Shown: piece by piece, positions 1 through 8,602 of the stretch
Layout: each line of letters starts with the position of its first letter
How positions within the stretch are numbered: position 1 is the stretch's first letter
From: Gammaproteobacteria bacterium
Lineage (GTDB): Bacteria; Pseudomonadota; Gammaproteobacteria; Steroidobacterales; Steroidobacteraceae
Direction: 5' to 3'
DNA length: 43,060 bases
NCBI GenBank assembly: GCA_003132425.1
Contig: PKXS01000134.1
Span: 32,482-75,541, forward strand
Position numbers and translations under genes: made by a program
The notes under the pieces: generated by a model
Told to the model about the DNA's origin: nothing
The model's input: the letters and a program-made list of their open reading frames with translations, nothing else
Database searches by the model: none

Positions 1-1
1 G

Positions 2-208
2 CCGATCCTCGATGAGATCGCCGACCAGTACAAGGACAAGATCAGGATCGCCAAGCTCAATATCGACGACAATCCGGCGACGCCGCCCAAATTCAATATT
101 CGCGGTATCCCGACGCTGATCCTGTTCAAGAACGGCACCGTGGAGGCCCAGAAAGTGGGAGCAGTCACTAAGTCACAGCTCGCCGCGTTTCTGGACAGCA
201 ACCTGTGA
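2..208 (+). CDS. trxA: Thioredoxin, C-terminal part (5' end outside window)
   Basis: The reading frame enters from the left edge and ends with TGA at 206-208. The 68 visible residues match the second half of thioredoxin 1: [10 protein letters not shown], then AKLNIDDNP, then the cis-proline loop [13 protein letters not shown], and the terminal helix ending in FLDSNL. The WCGPC active site would lie just upstream of the window and is not seen. Thioredoxin reduces protein disulfides in the cytoplasm with electrons from thioredoxin reductase. The next gene is rho, the same order as in Escherichia coli and many other gammaproteobacteria. The stop codon overlaps the proposed GTG start of rho, so translational coupling is possible. 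Confidence 0.93.
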   Translation, partial: PILDEIADQYKDKIRIAKLNIDDNPATPPKFNIRGIPTLILFKNGTVEAQKVGAVTKSQLAAFLDSNL

Positions 209-1689
209 GAGGCTACTTAGGCAATCAATCGCGCGGCGGCGGCCAAGGCGGCCAGCAGGGCGGTCAAGGCGGCGGTGGGCGATCCAATCGCTCCAATCGG
301 CAGCGCAATGACAATCGCAACGGCAATACCAACGGCGGCAGGCCTGCCCACGAAGACTACGGCGATCTGCCCGAGGGCGGCGATGACCTAGAAATTATTG
401 CGCCGACGGATCTTGCCCGCAGCCGCAGTTCGATGAACCTCACCGAGCTGAAAAAACGCCCCATCAGCGATCTGGTCAAGTTGGCCGAGACCATGGGTCT
501 TGAGAACATGGGCCGGTCGCGAAAGCAGGACATCATCTTCGGCGTCCTGAAGGCGCACGCTCGCAAGGGCGAGGATATTTACGGCGACGGCGTTCTGGAA
601 ATTCTGCAGGATGGATTCGGCTTCCTGCGATCCTCGGACTCCAGTTACCTCGCCGGTCCCGACGACATCTACGTGTCACCCAGCCAAATCCGCCGCTTCA
701 ATCTGCGCACAGGGGATTCGATATCCGGTCTGATTCGTCCGCCGAAAGACGGCGAACGCTACTTTGCGCTGCTCAAGGTCGGCGAGATCAACTACGATTC
801 GCCCGAGAGTTCGCGCGGTAAGGTGCTGTTCGAAAATCTGACGCCTTTGCACCCCACCGAGCGGTTGAAGCTGGAGCGCGGCAACGGCTCGACTGAAGAT
901 TTGACGGCCCGGGCCATCGACTTGGTCGCGCCCATCGGCAAGGGCCAACGCGGTCTGATCGTCTCGCCGCCGAAAGCGGGCAAGACGATGCTGCTGCAGA
1001 ACATCGCGACGGCTATCACGGCCAATCATCCGGAAGTGTATCTGATCGTTCTGTTGATCGATGAGCGGCCCGAAGAAGTGACCGAAATGGCGCGCACGGT
1101 CAAGGGCGAAGTTGTGTCGTCCACCTTCGACGAGCCTGCCAGCCGTCACGTGCAAGTGGCCGAGATGGTGATCGAAAAGGCCAAGCGTTTGGTCGAACAC
1201 AAGAAAGACGTGGTCATATTGCTCGATTCCATCACTCGTCTGGCCCGCGCCTACAACACCGTGGTACCGAGTTCCGGCAAGGTACTCACCGGCGGCGTCG
1301 ACGCCAATGCCTTGCAGCGGCCGAAGCGGTTTTTCGGCGCGGCGCGCAATATCGAGGAGGGCGGCAGCTTGACCATACTTGCCACCGCGCTGGTCGATAC
1401 GGGCTCGAAGATGGACGACGTCATATTCGAAGAGTTCAAGGGCACCGGCAATTCGGAAATACATCTGGACCGGCGCATCTCGGAGAAGAGGGTGTTCCCT
1501 TCGATCAACATCAACCGTTCGGGCACCCGCAAAGAGGAACTCATCACGGATCCGGCGGAACTCTCCAAGATGTGGATTCTGCGCAAGCTCCTGCATCCGA
1601 TGGACGAACTGGCGGCGATCGAGTTCTTGCTCGACAAGATGAAAGACACCAAGACCAATGCGGATTTCTTCGATGCGATGAAGCGGTAG
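205..1689 (+). CDS. rho: Transcription termination factor Rho with a Gly/Asn/Arg-rich N-terminal extension
   Basis: Rho is the hexameric RNA-dependent ATPase helicase that terminates transcription at unstructured C-rich RNA. Residues 77-494 line up with the whole of the usual 419-residue protein, starting MNLTELKK. They include the RNA-binding cold-shock-like domain ([16 protein letters not shown], about 128-142), Walker A SPPKAGKT (254-261), Walker B VVILLD (336-341) and the secondary RNA-site segment around GKVLTGG (358-364). Ahead of this lie 76 residues of low complexity rich in G, Q, N and R, ending in an acidic stretch. The GTG at 205 overlaps the trxA stop and has no clear Shine-Dalgarno sequence. 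The ATG at 433 would give a standard-length Rho but also lacks one. I favour the long form because the frame is open and coding-like throughout, but the start is not settled. Confidence 0.95.
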   Translation: MRGYLGNQSRGGGQGGQQGGQGGGGRSNRSNRQRNDNRNGNTNGGRPAHEDYGDLPEGGDDLEIIAPTDLARSRSSMNLTELKKRPISDLVKLAETMGLENMGRSRKQDIIFGVLKAHARKGEDIYGDGVLEILQDGFGFLRSSDSSYLAGPDDIYVSPSQIRRFNLRTGDSISGLIRPPKDGERYFALLKVGEINYDSPESSRGKVLFENLTPLHPTERLKLERGNGSTEDLTARAIDLVAPIGKGQRGLIVSPPKAGKTMLLQNIATAITANHPEVYLIVLLIDERPEEVTEMARTVKGEVVSSTFDEPASRHVQVAEMVIEKAKRLVEHKKDVVILLDSITRLARAYNTVVPSSGKVLTGGVDANALQRPKRFFGAARNIEEGGSLTILATALVDTGSKMDDVIFEEFKGTGNSEIHLDRRISEKRVFPSININRSGTRKEELITDPAELSKMWILRKLLHPMDELAAIEFLLDKMKDTKTNADFFDAMKR

Positions 1690-1714
1690 GTCCGGAGCGC
1701 CAAGGGGGCAAATC

Positions 1715-2149
1715 ATGCAATGGTGGGCGTGGATTGCGGTCGGCGCCATACTCTTGGGCTCGGAGTTGGCCTTCGTCGATGCCCAGTTCTACCTGGTGTT
1801 CGTCGGAGCCGCCGCGCTGGTGGTGGGGTTCCTCGATCTAGCGGGATTGCTTGGTGCGGTTTGGCTGCAATGGCTGGTCTTCATCGTTCTCGCCTTGGGT
1901 TCGATGGTGAGCTTTCGGCGGCGGATCTACGAGCGGATGCGGCGCAATTTGCCGCGCATGAAAGGCGGACCGGCGGGCGAAACGGTGATCCTGCCGGCGG
2001 CTTTGCCGCCCGGTGAAACCTGCCGCATCGAGTATCGCGGCAGTTCCTGGAGCGCGACAAACGCCGGACAGTCGATCATCGCCGCCGGCTCGCCCGCGCG
2101 TATCGATCGGGTCGAAGGTCTTACCCTCGTCGTGCACGGCGACGCTTAG
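1715..2149 (+). CDS. NfeD-family membrane protein
   Basis: A 144-residue protein with two or three hydrophobic segments in the first 70 residues, then a short soluble C-terminal domain (about 80-144) that looks like the OB-fold of NfeD proteins. In this family the short NfeD form is usually coded next to an SPFH/stomatin protein and is thought to act with it in membrane microdomains or membrane protein quality control. That is exactly the arrangement here, with the SPFH gene 34 bases downstream. The ATG is preceded by a strong AAGGGGG ribosome-binding site. The precise molecular role of the family is not known. The closest E. coli counterpart by context is YbbK, the partner of QmcA. Confidence 0.85.
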   Translation: MQWWAWIAVGAILLGSELAFVDAQFYLVFVGAAALVVGFLDLAGLLGAVWLQWLVFIVLALGSMVSFRRRIYERMRRNLPRMKGGPAGETVILPAALPPGETCRIEYRGSSWSATNAGQSIIAAGSPARIDRVEGLTLVVHGDA

Positions 2150-2153
2150 AGGA

Positions 2154-2175
2154 TCTACAGCAGGTCTACAGTAGG
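2154..2175 (+). repeat. Tandem 11-bp repeat carrying the qmcA ribosome-binding site
   Basis: TCTACAGCAGG is followed directly by TCTACAGTAGG, two copies differing at one base. The second copy supplies the AGTAGGAGAG Shine-Dalgarno region of the downstream TTG start. It may be a slippage duplication of a ribosome-binding site; no other role is visible. Confidence 0.5.
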
Positions 2176-2183
2176 AGAGTCTC

Positions 2184-3149
2184 TTGGAAATTTCCTTGGG
2201 CTATGGAGCCATCGCGATCGCGGTGATCGTCGTGATCATGTTGGCGAAGACCGCGACCGTCGTGCCGCAGCAGAGCGCCTTCGTCGTGGAGTATTTGGGC
2301 AAGTACAGCCGCACGCTGCAGGCGGGCTTTCATATTCTGATTCCGTTTGTCGAGAGAATCGCCTATCGGCACAGCCTAAAAGAGCTGGCGATCGATATCG
2401 CGGAGCAGATCTGCATCACGCGCGACAACGTGCAGGTGGGAGTCGACGCCGTGCTCTACATGCAGGTACTCGATCCGCATCTCGCTTCCTACGGGATCAC
2501 CAACTACGGTTTTGCCATTTCGCAACTCGCCCAAACGACTTTGCGCAGCGAGATCGGCAAGATCGAACTCGACCGGACGTTCGAAGCCCGCGGCGTCATC
2601 AATGCGAACGTCGTCGGAGAACTGGACAAGGCTTCCGCGGCGTGGGGCGTCAAGGTTCTGCGCTATGAAATCAAGAACATCACGCCGCCCAAAGACGTGC
2701 TCTCGGCGATGGAAAAGCAAATGCGAGCGGAGCGCGAAAAGCGCGCGGTCGTGCTGACCTCCGAAGGCGAGCGCGACGCCAAGATCAACTCCGCGGAAGG
2801 CGACAAGCAGCGCGTGATCAAGCAATCGGAGGCCAACAAGCAGCAACAAATCAATGAGGCTGAGGGTCAGGCCCAGGCGATCTTGGCGGTGGCGACCGCG
2901 ACGGCGGAAGGGTTGCGGCAAGTCGGTATTGCGTTGAGCGACCGCGGCGGCATAGAGGCGATGCAATTGCGCATCGGTGAGGAGTATGTGAAGCAATTCG
3001 GCAAACTGGCACAGAGCGGAACGACTTTGGTGGTGCCGGCGAACCTCACCGACCTAGCCTCCGTCGTGACCATGGCGACCAGCATCGCCCGCAAGCAACT
3101 TGGGAGTCCGCCCGCCGCAAATCCGCCGGCTTCGACTCCTCGGGCGTGA
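2184..3149 (+). CDS. qmcA: SPFH/stomatin-family membrane protein (QmcA-like)
   Basis: A 321-residue protein with one N-terminal membrane segment (about residues 5-22), then an SPFH/band-7 domain (VPQQSAFVVEYLGKYSRTL through TLRSEIGKIELDRTF) and a long Ala/Glu/Lys/Gln-rich coiled coil (about 180-240) typical of flotillin and stomatin oligomers. E. coli QmcA is an inner-membrane member of this family that forms large complexes around the FtsH protease. The start is TTG at 2184, chosen because AGGAGAG sits at the right distance upstream and the first hydrophobic stretch follows at once. The gene pairs with the NfeD gene upstream. It is convergent with the threonine aldolase gene, with only four bases between the stop codons. 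Confidence 0.9.
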   Translation: MEISLGYGAIAIAVIVVIMLAKTATVVPQQSAFVVEYLGKYSRTLQAGFHILIPFVERIAYRHSLKELAIDIAEQICITRDNVQVGVDAVLYMQVLDPHLASYGITNYGFAISQLAQTTLRSEIGKIELDRTFEARGVINANVVGELDKASAAWGVKVLRYEIKNITPPKDVLSAMEKQMRAEREKRAVVLTSEGERDAKINSAEGDKQRVIKQSEANKQQQINEAEGQAQAILAVATATAEGLRQVGIALSDRGGIEAMQLRIGEEYVKQFGKLAQSGTTLVVPANLTDLASVVTMATSIARKQLGSPPAANPPASTPRA

Positions 3150-3153
3150 TTCG

Positions 3154-4203
3154 CTAGCTAAAGCGCCGCGCCGCCGCGAGGAAGGCCTCCACGTCGTCGC
3201 TGCGCGTCGCATACGAGGTCACCAAGCGAATGGCCGCCTCGTTTTCCAGGGCGGCGCACAAGGGCCACCGGTAAAAGGCGAAGCCATCGCGCTCCAGGGC
3301 GGCGACGGTTTTCTCAGGCAGCGCCGCGAATACTTCGTTCGCGTCGACCGCATGCAGCACCCGAGCGCCGCTCACTCCTCGTAGTCCTTGCGCCATGGCG
3401 GAGGCCATCGCGTTCGCATGCCGTGCATTTTTGAGCCAATGATCGTCGTGAAAGTACGCGAGAAGCTGGGAGCTCAAGAATCTCATCTTCGACCATAGAT
3501 GGCCGGCTCGTTTGCGCCGGCGCTCGAAGTCCTGCACAAGCGCGGGATTGAAAAAAACCACTGCCTCGGCGCACAGCGCGCCGTTCTTGGTGGCACCCAA
3601 GGAAAGAACATCGACCCCGCTTTTCCAGGTCCCCTCCGCGGGAGAACAGCGTAAATGCGCCAGCGCGTTTGCGAATCGCGCGCCGTCCATATGCACGGGC
3701 AGCTGATGTTGCTTGGCAACCGCCGCGATCGCCGACAGCTGCGCCAGGCTGTAAACCGTACCCCACTCGGTGGCTTGGGTCACACTGACGGCCGCGGGCT
3801 TCACGTGGTGCACGCCCATCTCGAGCGCAAACGCGACCGATTCTGCCACCTGCTGCGCACGGATTTTACCGTCGGCCGCCGGCAGCCCGATGAGTTTGGC
3901 GCCTCCCGTGAAGAACTCCGGTGCGCCGCATTCATCGGTGACGACGTGTGCCGCTTCATAGCAGTAAACCGCGCCGTAGGGCGGCGCAATTTGCGACAGC
4001 GCCAGCGCGTTGGCGGCGCTGCCGGTGGTCACCGGGAAAATCGCCACGTCGGTCTCGAAGATTTCGCCGGCAACCGCCTTCAGACGCGTCGTGTAGGGGT
4101 CGCTGCCGTAGGAGGCAACCAAATCGATGTTGGCCGCGTCGACGGCAGACATGATATCGGCGCTCGCGGGCGCTACATTGTCGCTGGTGAATATTCGGCT
4201 CAC
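3154..4203 (-). CDS. ltaE: Low-specificity L-threonine aldolase / beta-eliminating lyase family
   Basis: A 349-residue PLP enzyme of fold type I that cleaves threonine or allo-threonine to glycine and acetaldehyde. Visible signatures are the glycine-anchored N-terminal region SYGSDPYTT, the stacking histidine region YCYEAAHV, the aspartate motif HMDGARFANA and the PLP-lysine motif SLGATKNGALCAE. The open frame runs far upstream, but that extension is shadow sequence under the opposite-strand MFS gene. The real start is the GTG at 4203-4201, followed by SRIFTSDNV and preceded by an AAGGAG ribosome-binding site. Homologues can act on serine or other beta-hydroxy amino acids, so substrate choice is uncertain. 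It is transcribed divergently from the MFS exporter. Confidence 0.9.
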   Translation of the reverse strand: MSRIFTSDNVAPASADIMSAVDAANIDLVASYGSDPYTTRLKAVAGEIFETDVAIFPVTTGSAANALALSQIAPPYGAVYCYEAAHVVTDECGAPEFFTGGAKLIGLPAADGKIRAQQVAESVAFALEMGVHHVKPAAVSVTQATEWGTVYSLAQLSAIAAVAKQHQLPVHMDGARFANALAHLRCSPAEGTWKSGVDVLSLGATKNGALCAEAVVFFNPALVQDFERRRKRAGHLWSKMRFLSSQLLAYFHDDHWLKNARHANAMASAMAQGLRGVSGARVLHAVDANEVFAALPEKTVAALERDGFAFYRWPLCAALENEAAIRLVTSYATRSDDVEAFLAAARRFS

Positions 4204-4296
4204 GATGACTCCTTGGCCTGGCACCACGAGGCTACCAAAAATTACGCCGTTCCATTCGAGTTCATCGAATTCGTGTAGGCTTTGAACGTTTCCACT

Positions 4297-5559
4297 ATGG
4301 TAACCATCCAACCAAGTCCGGCGGCTCGCGGCGGCGCCTCGATCGGATTTACCGAATTTGTCGTGCTCGCGGCGGCGATGATGTCGACTCAGGCATTCGC
4401 CATCGATGGGATGCTGCCCGCGTTGCCGATAATCGTTCGAGCGCTGAACGTTGCCGAGGAGAACCATGGTCAGTGGATCGTCACCGCTTACATGGTCGGT
4501 CTGGGGATCGGTCAGCTGTTCTGGGGACTGATGTCGGACCGTTATGGCAGGCGGCCGGTGTTGCTCGGCGGTCTTGCGCTGTACGTGCTTGCGGCGGTTC
4601 TGTCGGGTCTGACGGATAGTTTCGCGGCCCTGCTCTTCTGGCGTGTGACGCATGGATTGGCAGCGGCCAGCGTCGTAGTCACGCGCTCCGTCATTCGCGA
4701 CTTGTATTCCGGCCGGCATATGGCCCGAGTGATGTCGCTCACCTTCATGGTGTTCCTGACGGTCCCGGTCATCGCGCCGAGTGTGGGACAGCTGATCCTT
4801 CTGCTGGCCCCATGGCGCTACATCTTCATCGTGTTTGGCGGATTTGCGGCGCTCGTGTGGCTTTGGGCGCTGCTGCGGCTGCCTGAGACGCTGCACCCGG
4901 AGTACCGTCTGAGCCTGACGCGCAATCGCATCGCGAGCGCGGTTCGGCTGGTGGTCGGCAACCGCACGTCTCGGTTCTACACCCTGGCCATGGGGGTCAT
5001 GTTCGGTTCCATACTGGCCTACGTCGGCATGGTGCAGCAGATCTTCGCGGAAGTTTTTCATCGCGCGACTCTGATGCCCGCGATGTTTGCGCTCTGCGCG
5101 ATCTCCATGGGCGCCGGAGCGTTTCTAAACTCGAGAATCGTGGAGCGTATCGGCATGCGCTTCATCTCGCACACGGCGCTGTTGTCGTTCATCGCCGTGA
5201 CGATCGTGCACGTGCTGGTGGCGACCCTTGGCACCGAGAAGCTATGGACTTTCGTGCTGCTGCAATCGGTAACCATGGCGTGTTTCAGTCTGTCGGTCTC
5301 CAACTTCGGGGCCATGGCGATGGAGCCGGTCGGTTCGGTTGCCGGGATCGGCGCCTCGCTGCAGGGATTCGTGTCGACCTCCGGAGGGGCCATTGTCGGC
5401 GCCGTGATCGGCCGACAATTCGGGGGGTCAACCGTGCCGCTGGCCGCCGGCACGCTGTGCTGCGGAGCGGCGGGGCTGCTGTTCGTCCTGCTGGCCGAAA
5501 ACGGCCGGCTGTTTCAGCGCCATCACATCGCATCGACGGCCGCGCACCGAGGCAGTTAA
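4297..5559 (+). CDS. MFS multidrug transporter, Bcr/CflA-like (DHA1 family)
   Basis: An inner-membrane protein of about 420 residues with twelve predicted hydrophobic segments. Motif A of drug:proton antiporters is present between segments 2 and 3 (GLMSDRYGRRPVLLGG), and the segment-1 pattern AIDGMLPALPII is typical of Bcr/CflA proteins. Family members export drugs such as bicyclomycin or chloramphenicol, or metabolites such as cysteine; the substrate here cannot be told. The start chosen is ATG 4297; a TTG at 4282 in frame would add five residues, and neither has a strong ribosome-binding site. The gene is divergent from ltaE and convergent with the EamA transporter, 19 bases from its stop codon. 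Confidence 0.88.
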   Translation: MVTIQPSPAARGGASIGFTEFVVLAAAMMSTQAFAIDGMLPALPIIVRALNVAEENHGQWIVTAYMVGLGIGQLFWGLMSDRYGRRPVLLGGLALYVLAAVLSGLTDSFAALLFWRVTHGLAAASVVVTRSVIRDLYSGRHMARVMSLTFMVFLTVPVIAPSVGQLILLLAPWRYIFIVFGGFAALVWLWALLRLPETLHPEYRLSLTRNRIASAVRLVVGNRTSRFYTLAMGVMFGSILAYVGMVQQIFAEVFHRATLMPAMFALCAISMGAGAFLNSRIVERIGMRFISHTALLSFIAVTIVHVLVATLGTEKLWTFVLLQSVTMACFSLSVSNFGAMAMEPVGSVAGIGASLQGFVSTSGGAIVGAVIGRQFGGSTVPLAAGTLCCGAAGLLFVLLAENGRLFQRHHIASTAAHRGS

Positions 5560-5578
5560 CGGGGGGGCGCCTCGCGCA

Positions 5579-6550
5579 TCATTCGTTCCCGCCGCCGCTC
5601 GCCATTGCGGCCGGCGCCAGCGCCGGGATTTGCGCCGAGTTGCCACGGCCGCGTGTTTGGACCCAGGCATGCAATGCCACGGCGCCCAACACGATCGGCA
5701 ACCCCAGAAATATGTTAGTGGAAAACGACTCATTGCCGAGCCACCAACCCACGAATAGAGCGACGGGCGGATTGACATAGGCATAGGTCGCAGCGAGGGT
5801 CGGCGAGACGCGCTCGACAACGAATCGATAGGCTGAGAATGCGATCATGGACCCGAACACGACGAGATAGACCCAGGCCCACCAAACTCGCGCAGAGTCC
5901 GGCAATGTCCAGTGCTCGCCGAGTCCTGCGCTGAGGACCAACGCCATTACCCCCGCCGCGAGCATTTCAGCCCCGAAGCCAGTCGCACCATGCGGAATGT
6001 CGACGCGGCGCGCCAAGACGGTACCGAGCGACCAGCAGGACGTGGCGAGGAGAATTACGAGGGTGCCAACGAGGTTTCCGTGCAGGTCCCGTCCCATCAA
6101 CATCACCGCAGCACCGGCACCGCCCAGGGCGATCGCGCCCCATTCCACGCGGCGCGGCCATGCGCCGAATAGCCCCGACCATAGTGCCGTGGCGAGCGGC
6201 ATGATGCTGATGAGCGCCACGGTAGCACCGGAGCTCACCCAGCGTTCCGCGACGGCGACGCCGCCGTTTCCGACCACCAGCAGCAGAAATCCCACCAGAG
6301 CCGCGCCTCGCCACTGCCTCGCCGTGGGCATCGGCCGGCCGCGAAGCGCTTGCCAGGCCAGCAATAGTCCTCCCGCGACTACAAAGCGAGTGCCGACGAG
6401 GAAGAAGGGTGGCGCACCTTCGATGGCCACTTTGATTGCGAAGTAAGTCGTGCCCCATATGACGTATACCGCCAGCAAGCAACCGACGATCAGCCAGCCG
6501 GCGGGCCTTGATGGGGCTTGCGGGTGCGAGCTTCGCCACATGGTGCGCAT
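5579..6550 (-). CDS. EamA/DMT-superfamily exporter (YedA/RhaT type)
   Basis: A 323-residue protein with ten hydrophobic segments arranged as two EamA repeats. Repeat 1 has the pattern YVIWGTTYFAIKVAIEGAPP followed by RFVVAGGLLL. Repeat 2 contains SCWSLGTVLARR and ends in the loop YAYVNPPVALFVGWW, a hallmark of this family. Members export amino acids or small metabolites; E. coli YedA is the nearest well-known relative by pattern. An Lrp-type regulator is divergently coded 98 bases away, a common arrangement for amino-acid exporters, so regulation of this gene by that neighbour and an amino-acid substrate are likely inferences. The start could also be the ATG three codons later (6541). Confidence 0.88.
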   Translation of the reverse strand: MRTMWRSSHPQAPSRPAGWLIVGCLLAVYVIWGTTYFAIKVAIEGAPPFFLVGTRFVVAGGLLLAWQALRGRPMPTARQWRGAALVGFLLLVVGNGGVAVAERWVSSGATVALISIMPLATALWSGLFGAWPRRVEWGAIALGGAGAAVMLMGRDLHGNLVGTLVILLATSCWSLGTVLARRVDIPHGATGFGAEMLAAGVMALVLSAGLGEHWTLPDSARVWWAWVYLVVFGSMIAFSAYRFVVERVSPTLAATYAYVNPPVALFVGWWLGNESFSTNIFLGLPIVLGAVALHAWVQTRGRGNSAQIPALAPAAMASGGGNE

Positions 6551-6551
6551 A

Positions 6552-6620
6552 TGATAATTACCGGGCGCCAGATCGGCCTTACATAGTTTAAGATAAATGG
6601 GTGATGCAGCTTGATAATTA
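6552..6620. promoter_or_regulatory. Paired TGATAATTA motifs in the exporter/Lrp divergent promoter
   Basis: The 9-mer TGATAATTA occurs at 6552-6560 and again at 6612-6620, exactly 60 bp apart, in an AT-rich gap between the divergent EamA and Lrp-family genes. The second copy is part of the near-palindrome TTGATAATTAA. Repeated AT-rich sites phased over several helical turns are usual for Lrp/AsnC octamers that wrap DNA, so these are candidate operators for the neighbouring regulator. This is inference from position and repetition only. Confidence 0.45.
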
Positions 6621-6648
6621 AACGATATGGCGCGGGGGAATCTTCACT

Positions 6649-7137
6649 ATGGATGCACTTGATCTAAAAATCCTTGCAACTCTAGACGCCGACGCACGCC
6701 GCCCTTACGCCGATGTGGCGCGCGAGTTCGGCGTCTCGCAGCCGACGGTCGCCGATCGTATTCGTCGACTGGAAAGTCGCGGCATCGTGCGCGGCGCAAT
6801 GCTGTGCGTCGACTACGCGCGCCTCGGGTTCAACGTCAGCGCGTTTGTGCGGTTGCGTGCCACGCCATCGCATAAGCGCGGCCTCACGGAAACGGCGCGC
6901 GCCATGCCGCAGGTCATCGAGATGCACAGTGTTACCGGCGACGATTGCATGATTGCGCGAGTGGTCGCTCGCTCCGTCGAAGAGCTCGCGGAAATCCTGC
7001 AGCGGCTGTCCACGCTCGCGGACTCGCGCACATCGGTGGTGCTGGAGACGATCATACCGTTGCGCAACCCAATACCGGTGCAGCAGCCGGCCGCGGCGGC
7101 AAAGTCCGTGCGCGCCAAGGGCCGGGGCCGCCCGTAA
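6649..7137 (+). CDS. Lrp/AsnC-family transcriptional regulator
   Basis: A 162-residue protein with the N-terminal winged-helix domain of the family (MDALDLKILATLDADARRPYADVA, then the recognition-helix region VSQPTVADRIRRLESRGIVRG) and a C-terminal RAM/ligand-binding domain (about 65-145, with HSVTGDDCMIARVVA). The last 20 residues are a basic Ala/Lys/Arg tail not typical of the family core. Family members sense amino acids. The divergent EamA exporter is the probable target. The start ATG follows a GGGGGA element. It differs clearly from the other AsnC protein in this window at 11298-11720. Confidence 0.92.
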   Translation: MDALDLKILATLDADARRPYADVAREFGVSQPTVADRIRRLESRGIVRGAMLCVDYARLGFNVSAFVRLRATPSHKRGLTETARAMPQVIEMHSVTGDDCMIARVVARSVEELAEILQRLSTLADSRTSVVLETIIPLRNPIPVQQPAAAAKSVRAKGRGRP

Positions 7138-7165
7138 GCATCGGCCGATGCGCTTCGCGGGACGC

Positions 7166-8602
7166 TCAGCGATTCGCGGAGGTGATTATTTCCCGCGCCA
7201 GCCCGGCGTAATCACCGTCGAAATGATGACCTCCCTTGAGCTTCACGACGATGAACTTTTTCGGATCGAGCTTCGGACACAACGAGTCACTCTCATCTTC
7301 GCCATAGATGCACAGCACCGGCGTGCCTGTAATCCGGTTCAGCTCCGGCAGTGTCGCCAGCCCCGAATTGTCGTCCGCGATCCAACTGCTGACGTGAAAT
7401 TCAAACAGAGCGTGCTCGGACATCCCTAGGAGAGCGGTCAGCGCGACATGAGCGCGGGTTGCCTCTGGTAAGCGATTGACCGCGAACGGCAGCACGTCGG
7501 CGCCTTGCGAATAGCCGACGAGCAGCACGCGCTTCTTGCCGAGATGCGCGAGGTAGTAGCGGATCATGCGATCGGTATCCGCTGCCAGGCCCTGCGGAGT
7601 TCGCGGCGTCCAGTAATAACGCAGCGAATCCAGACCGATGACCGGGATGCCGGCGGCCGCCAGCGCGGCAGCCACGTCTTGATCGAGACCCGCCCAGCCA
7701 CCGTCGCCGGACATCATGATCGCGAAGGCATCGGACGGCGCAGTGCCGGTCCGCGAAGGAACCAGGACCACCGGCAGGTCGCCGAGCGCGGCGGGCGGCG
7801 GCGCTATCCTCGCGCTCGAATTCTGCTCCGCGAGCTTGCCGAAAGCCGCCTGGTACTGCGGCATCCAACGGTCCGGTGAGGCAAAGTCGTGTCCGGTTTG
7901 CGGCAGCGTCACGATTGCCGCTCCTCGCATATTGGCGATGAAATCGCGGGCCTTCACCGCCGGACAGACCGGATCGATCTCGCCCTGCAGGTCGACCCAC
8001 GGATTGTCCAGGTGCTTGACCGGCAGAAATTCCACGCCGCGGCCGTGAGCGCTGCGAACGAATTCAAGCGCGTCTCCCTTGCACAGCGGTTTCGTCAATT
8101 TGAACCTGGGGCAGAATCCCAGGGTCAGCGCGCTTGCGAAGGTGTCTCTGGGCGCCTGCGCCAGCACCGCGTATGCCAAGGTCGCGCCGGAAGTGTAGCC
8201 GACGAGAATCGGTTTGAGATACGTCGGCAGATGGTAGTAGGCCTGAACAAAATGACTCAAGTTTTCCAGGTCGCCGTCCGGGAACACGCAGTCACCGTCG
8301 TCGGCTTCCAGCTTTGCCCTGAGCCTCGGCAGGTCGATGCCGGCGACTATCGCGCCCTGCCGCACAAGTTGCTGCGCCATGCCGGCGAGGTTGCGGTCCC
8401 AGCCGCTGTCGCCGGATAAAAACAGCACGAAGCTCTTCGGCGTGCCGTTCGGCGAGTAAACAACTATGTTCTGGAAGCGGCCGTGGCTAAGGCGCTCGCC
8501 CGTAGCGGACCAAGCAGGCGCCGGCGCCTGAGCCGCGGCGGCCCCGGCCAGAAGGGTGGCGGCCAAGGCCAATTGTGCGGCGACGGCGCGCAGGGGCTTC
8601 AT
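7166..8602 (-). CDS. AcvB/VirJ-family periplasmic serine hydrolase
   Basis: A 478-residue protein with a signal peptide (residues 1 to about 24, ending AAAAQA) followed by two related alpha/beta-hydrolase-like halves. Each half has an SGD[SG]GW oxyanion-type motif (63-68 and 298-303). The second half has an intact nucleophile elbow GYSQG (Ser365) and a C-terminal histidine pair in GGHHFDGDY (459-460). The first half has GYTSG (135-139), so the nucleophile serine is replaced by threonine. Agrobacterium AcvB hydrolyses lysyl-phosphatidylglycerol in the periplasm and VirJ is its shorter relative; a lipid-hydrolase role here is inferred from the family. No mprF/lpiA synthase is nearby. The start is the ATG overlapping the HAD gene stop (ATGA); the longer open frame is shadow. 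Confidence 0.87.
   Translation of the reverse strand: MKPLRAVAAQLALAATLLAGAAAAQAPAPAWSATGERLSHGRFQNIVVYSPNGTPKSFVLFLSGDSGWDRNLAGMAQQLVRQGAIVAGIDLPRLRAKLEADDGDCVFPDGDLENLSHFVQAYYHLPTYLKPILVGYTSGATLAYAVLAQAPRDTFASALTLGFCPRFKLTKPLCKGDALEFVRSAHGRGVEFLPVKHLDNPWVDLQGEIDPVCPAVKARDFIANMRGAAIVTLPQTGHDFASPDRWMPQYQAAFGKLAEQNSSARIAPPPAALGDLPVVLVPSRTGTAPSDAFAIMMSGDGGWAGLDQDVAAALAAAGIPVIGLDSLRYYWTPRTPQGLAADTDRMIRYYLAHLGKKRVLLVGYSQGADVLPFAVNRLPEATRAHVALTALLGMSEHALFEFHVSSWIADDNSGLATLPELNRITGTPVLCIYGEDESDSLCPKLDPKKFIVVKLKGGHHFDGDYAGLAREIITSANR

Noticed and set aside
676-1749. A 357-codon minus-strand open frame under rho
   Set aside because: Its sequence is His/Arg-rich shadow of a well conserved gene on the other strand, with no family similarity.
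4204-5061. Long upstream extension of the threonine aldolase open frame (635 codons in total)
   Set aside because: It runs antisense to the MFS transporter, has the composition of shadow sequence, and a good ribosome-binding site with GTG start is present at 4203.
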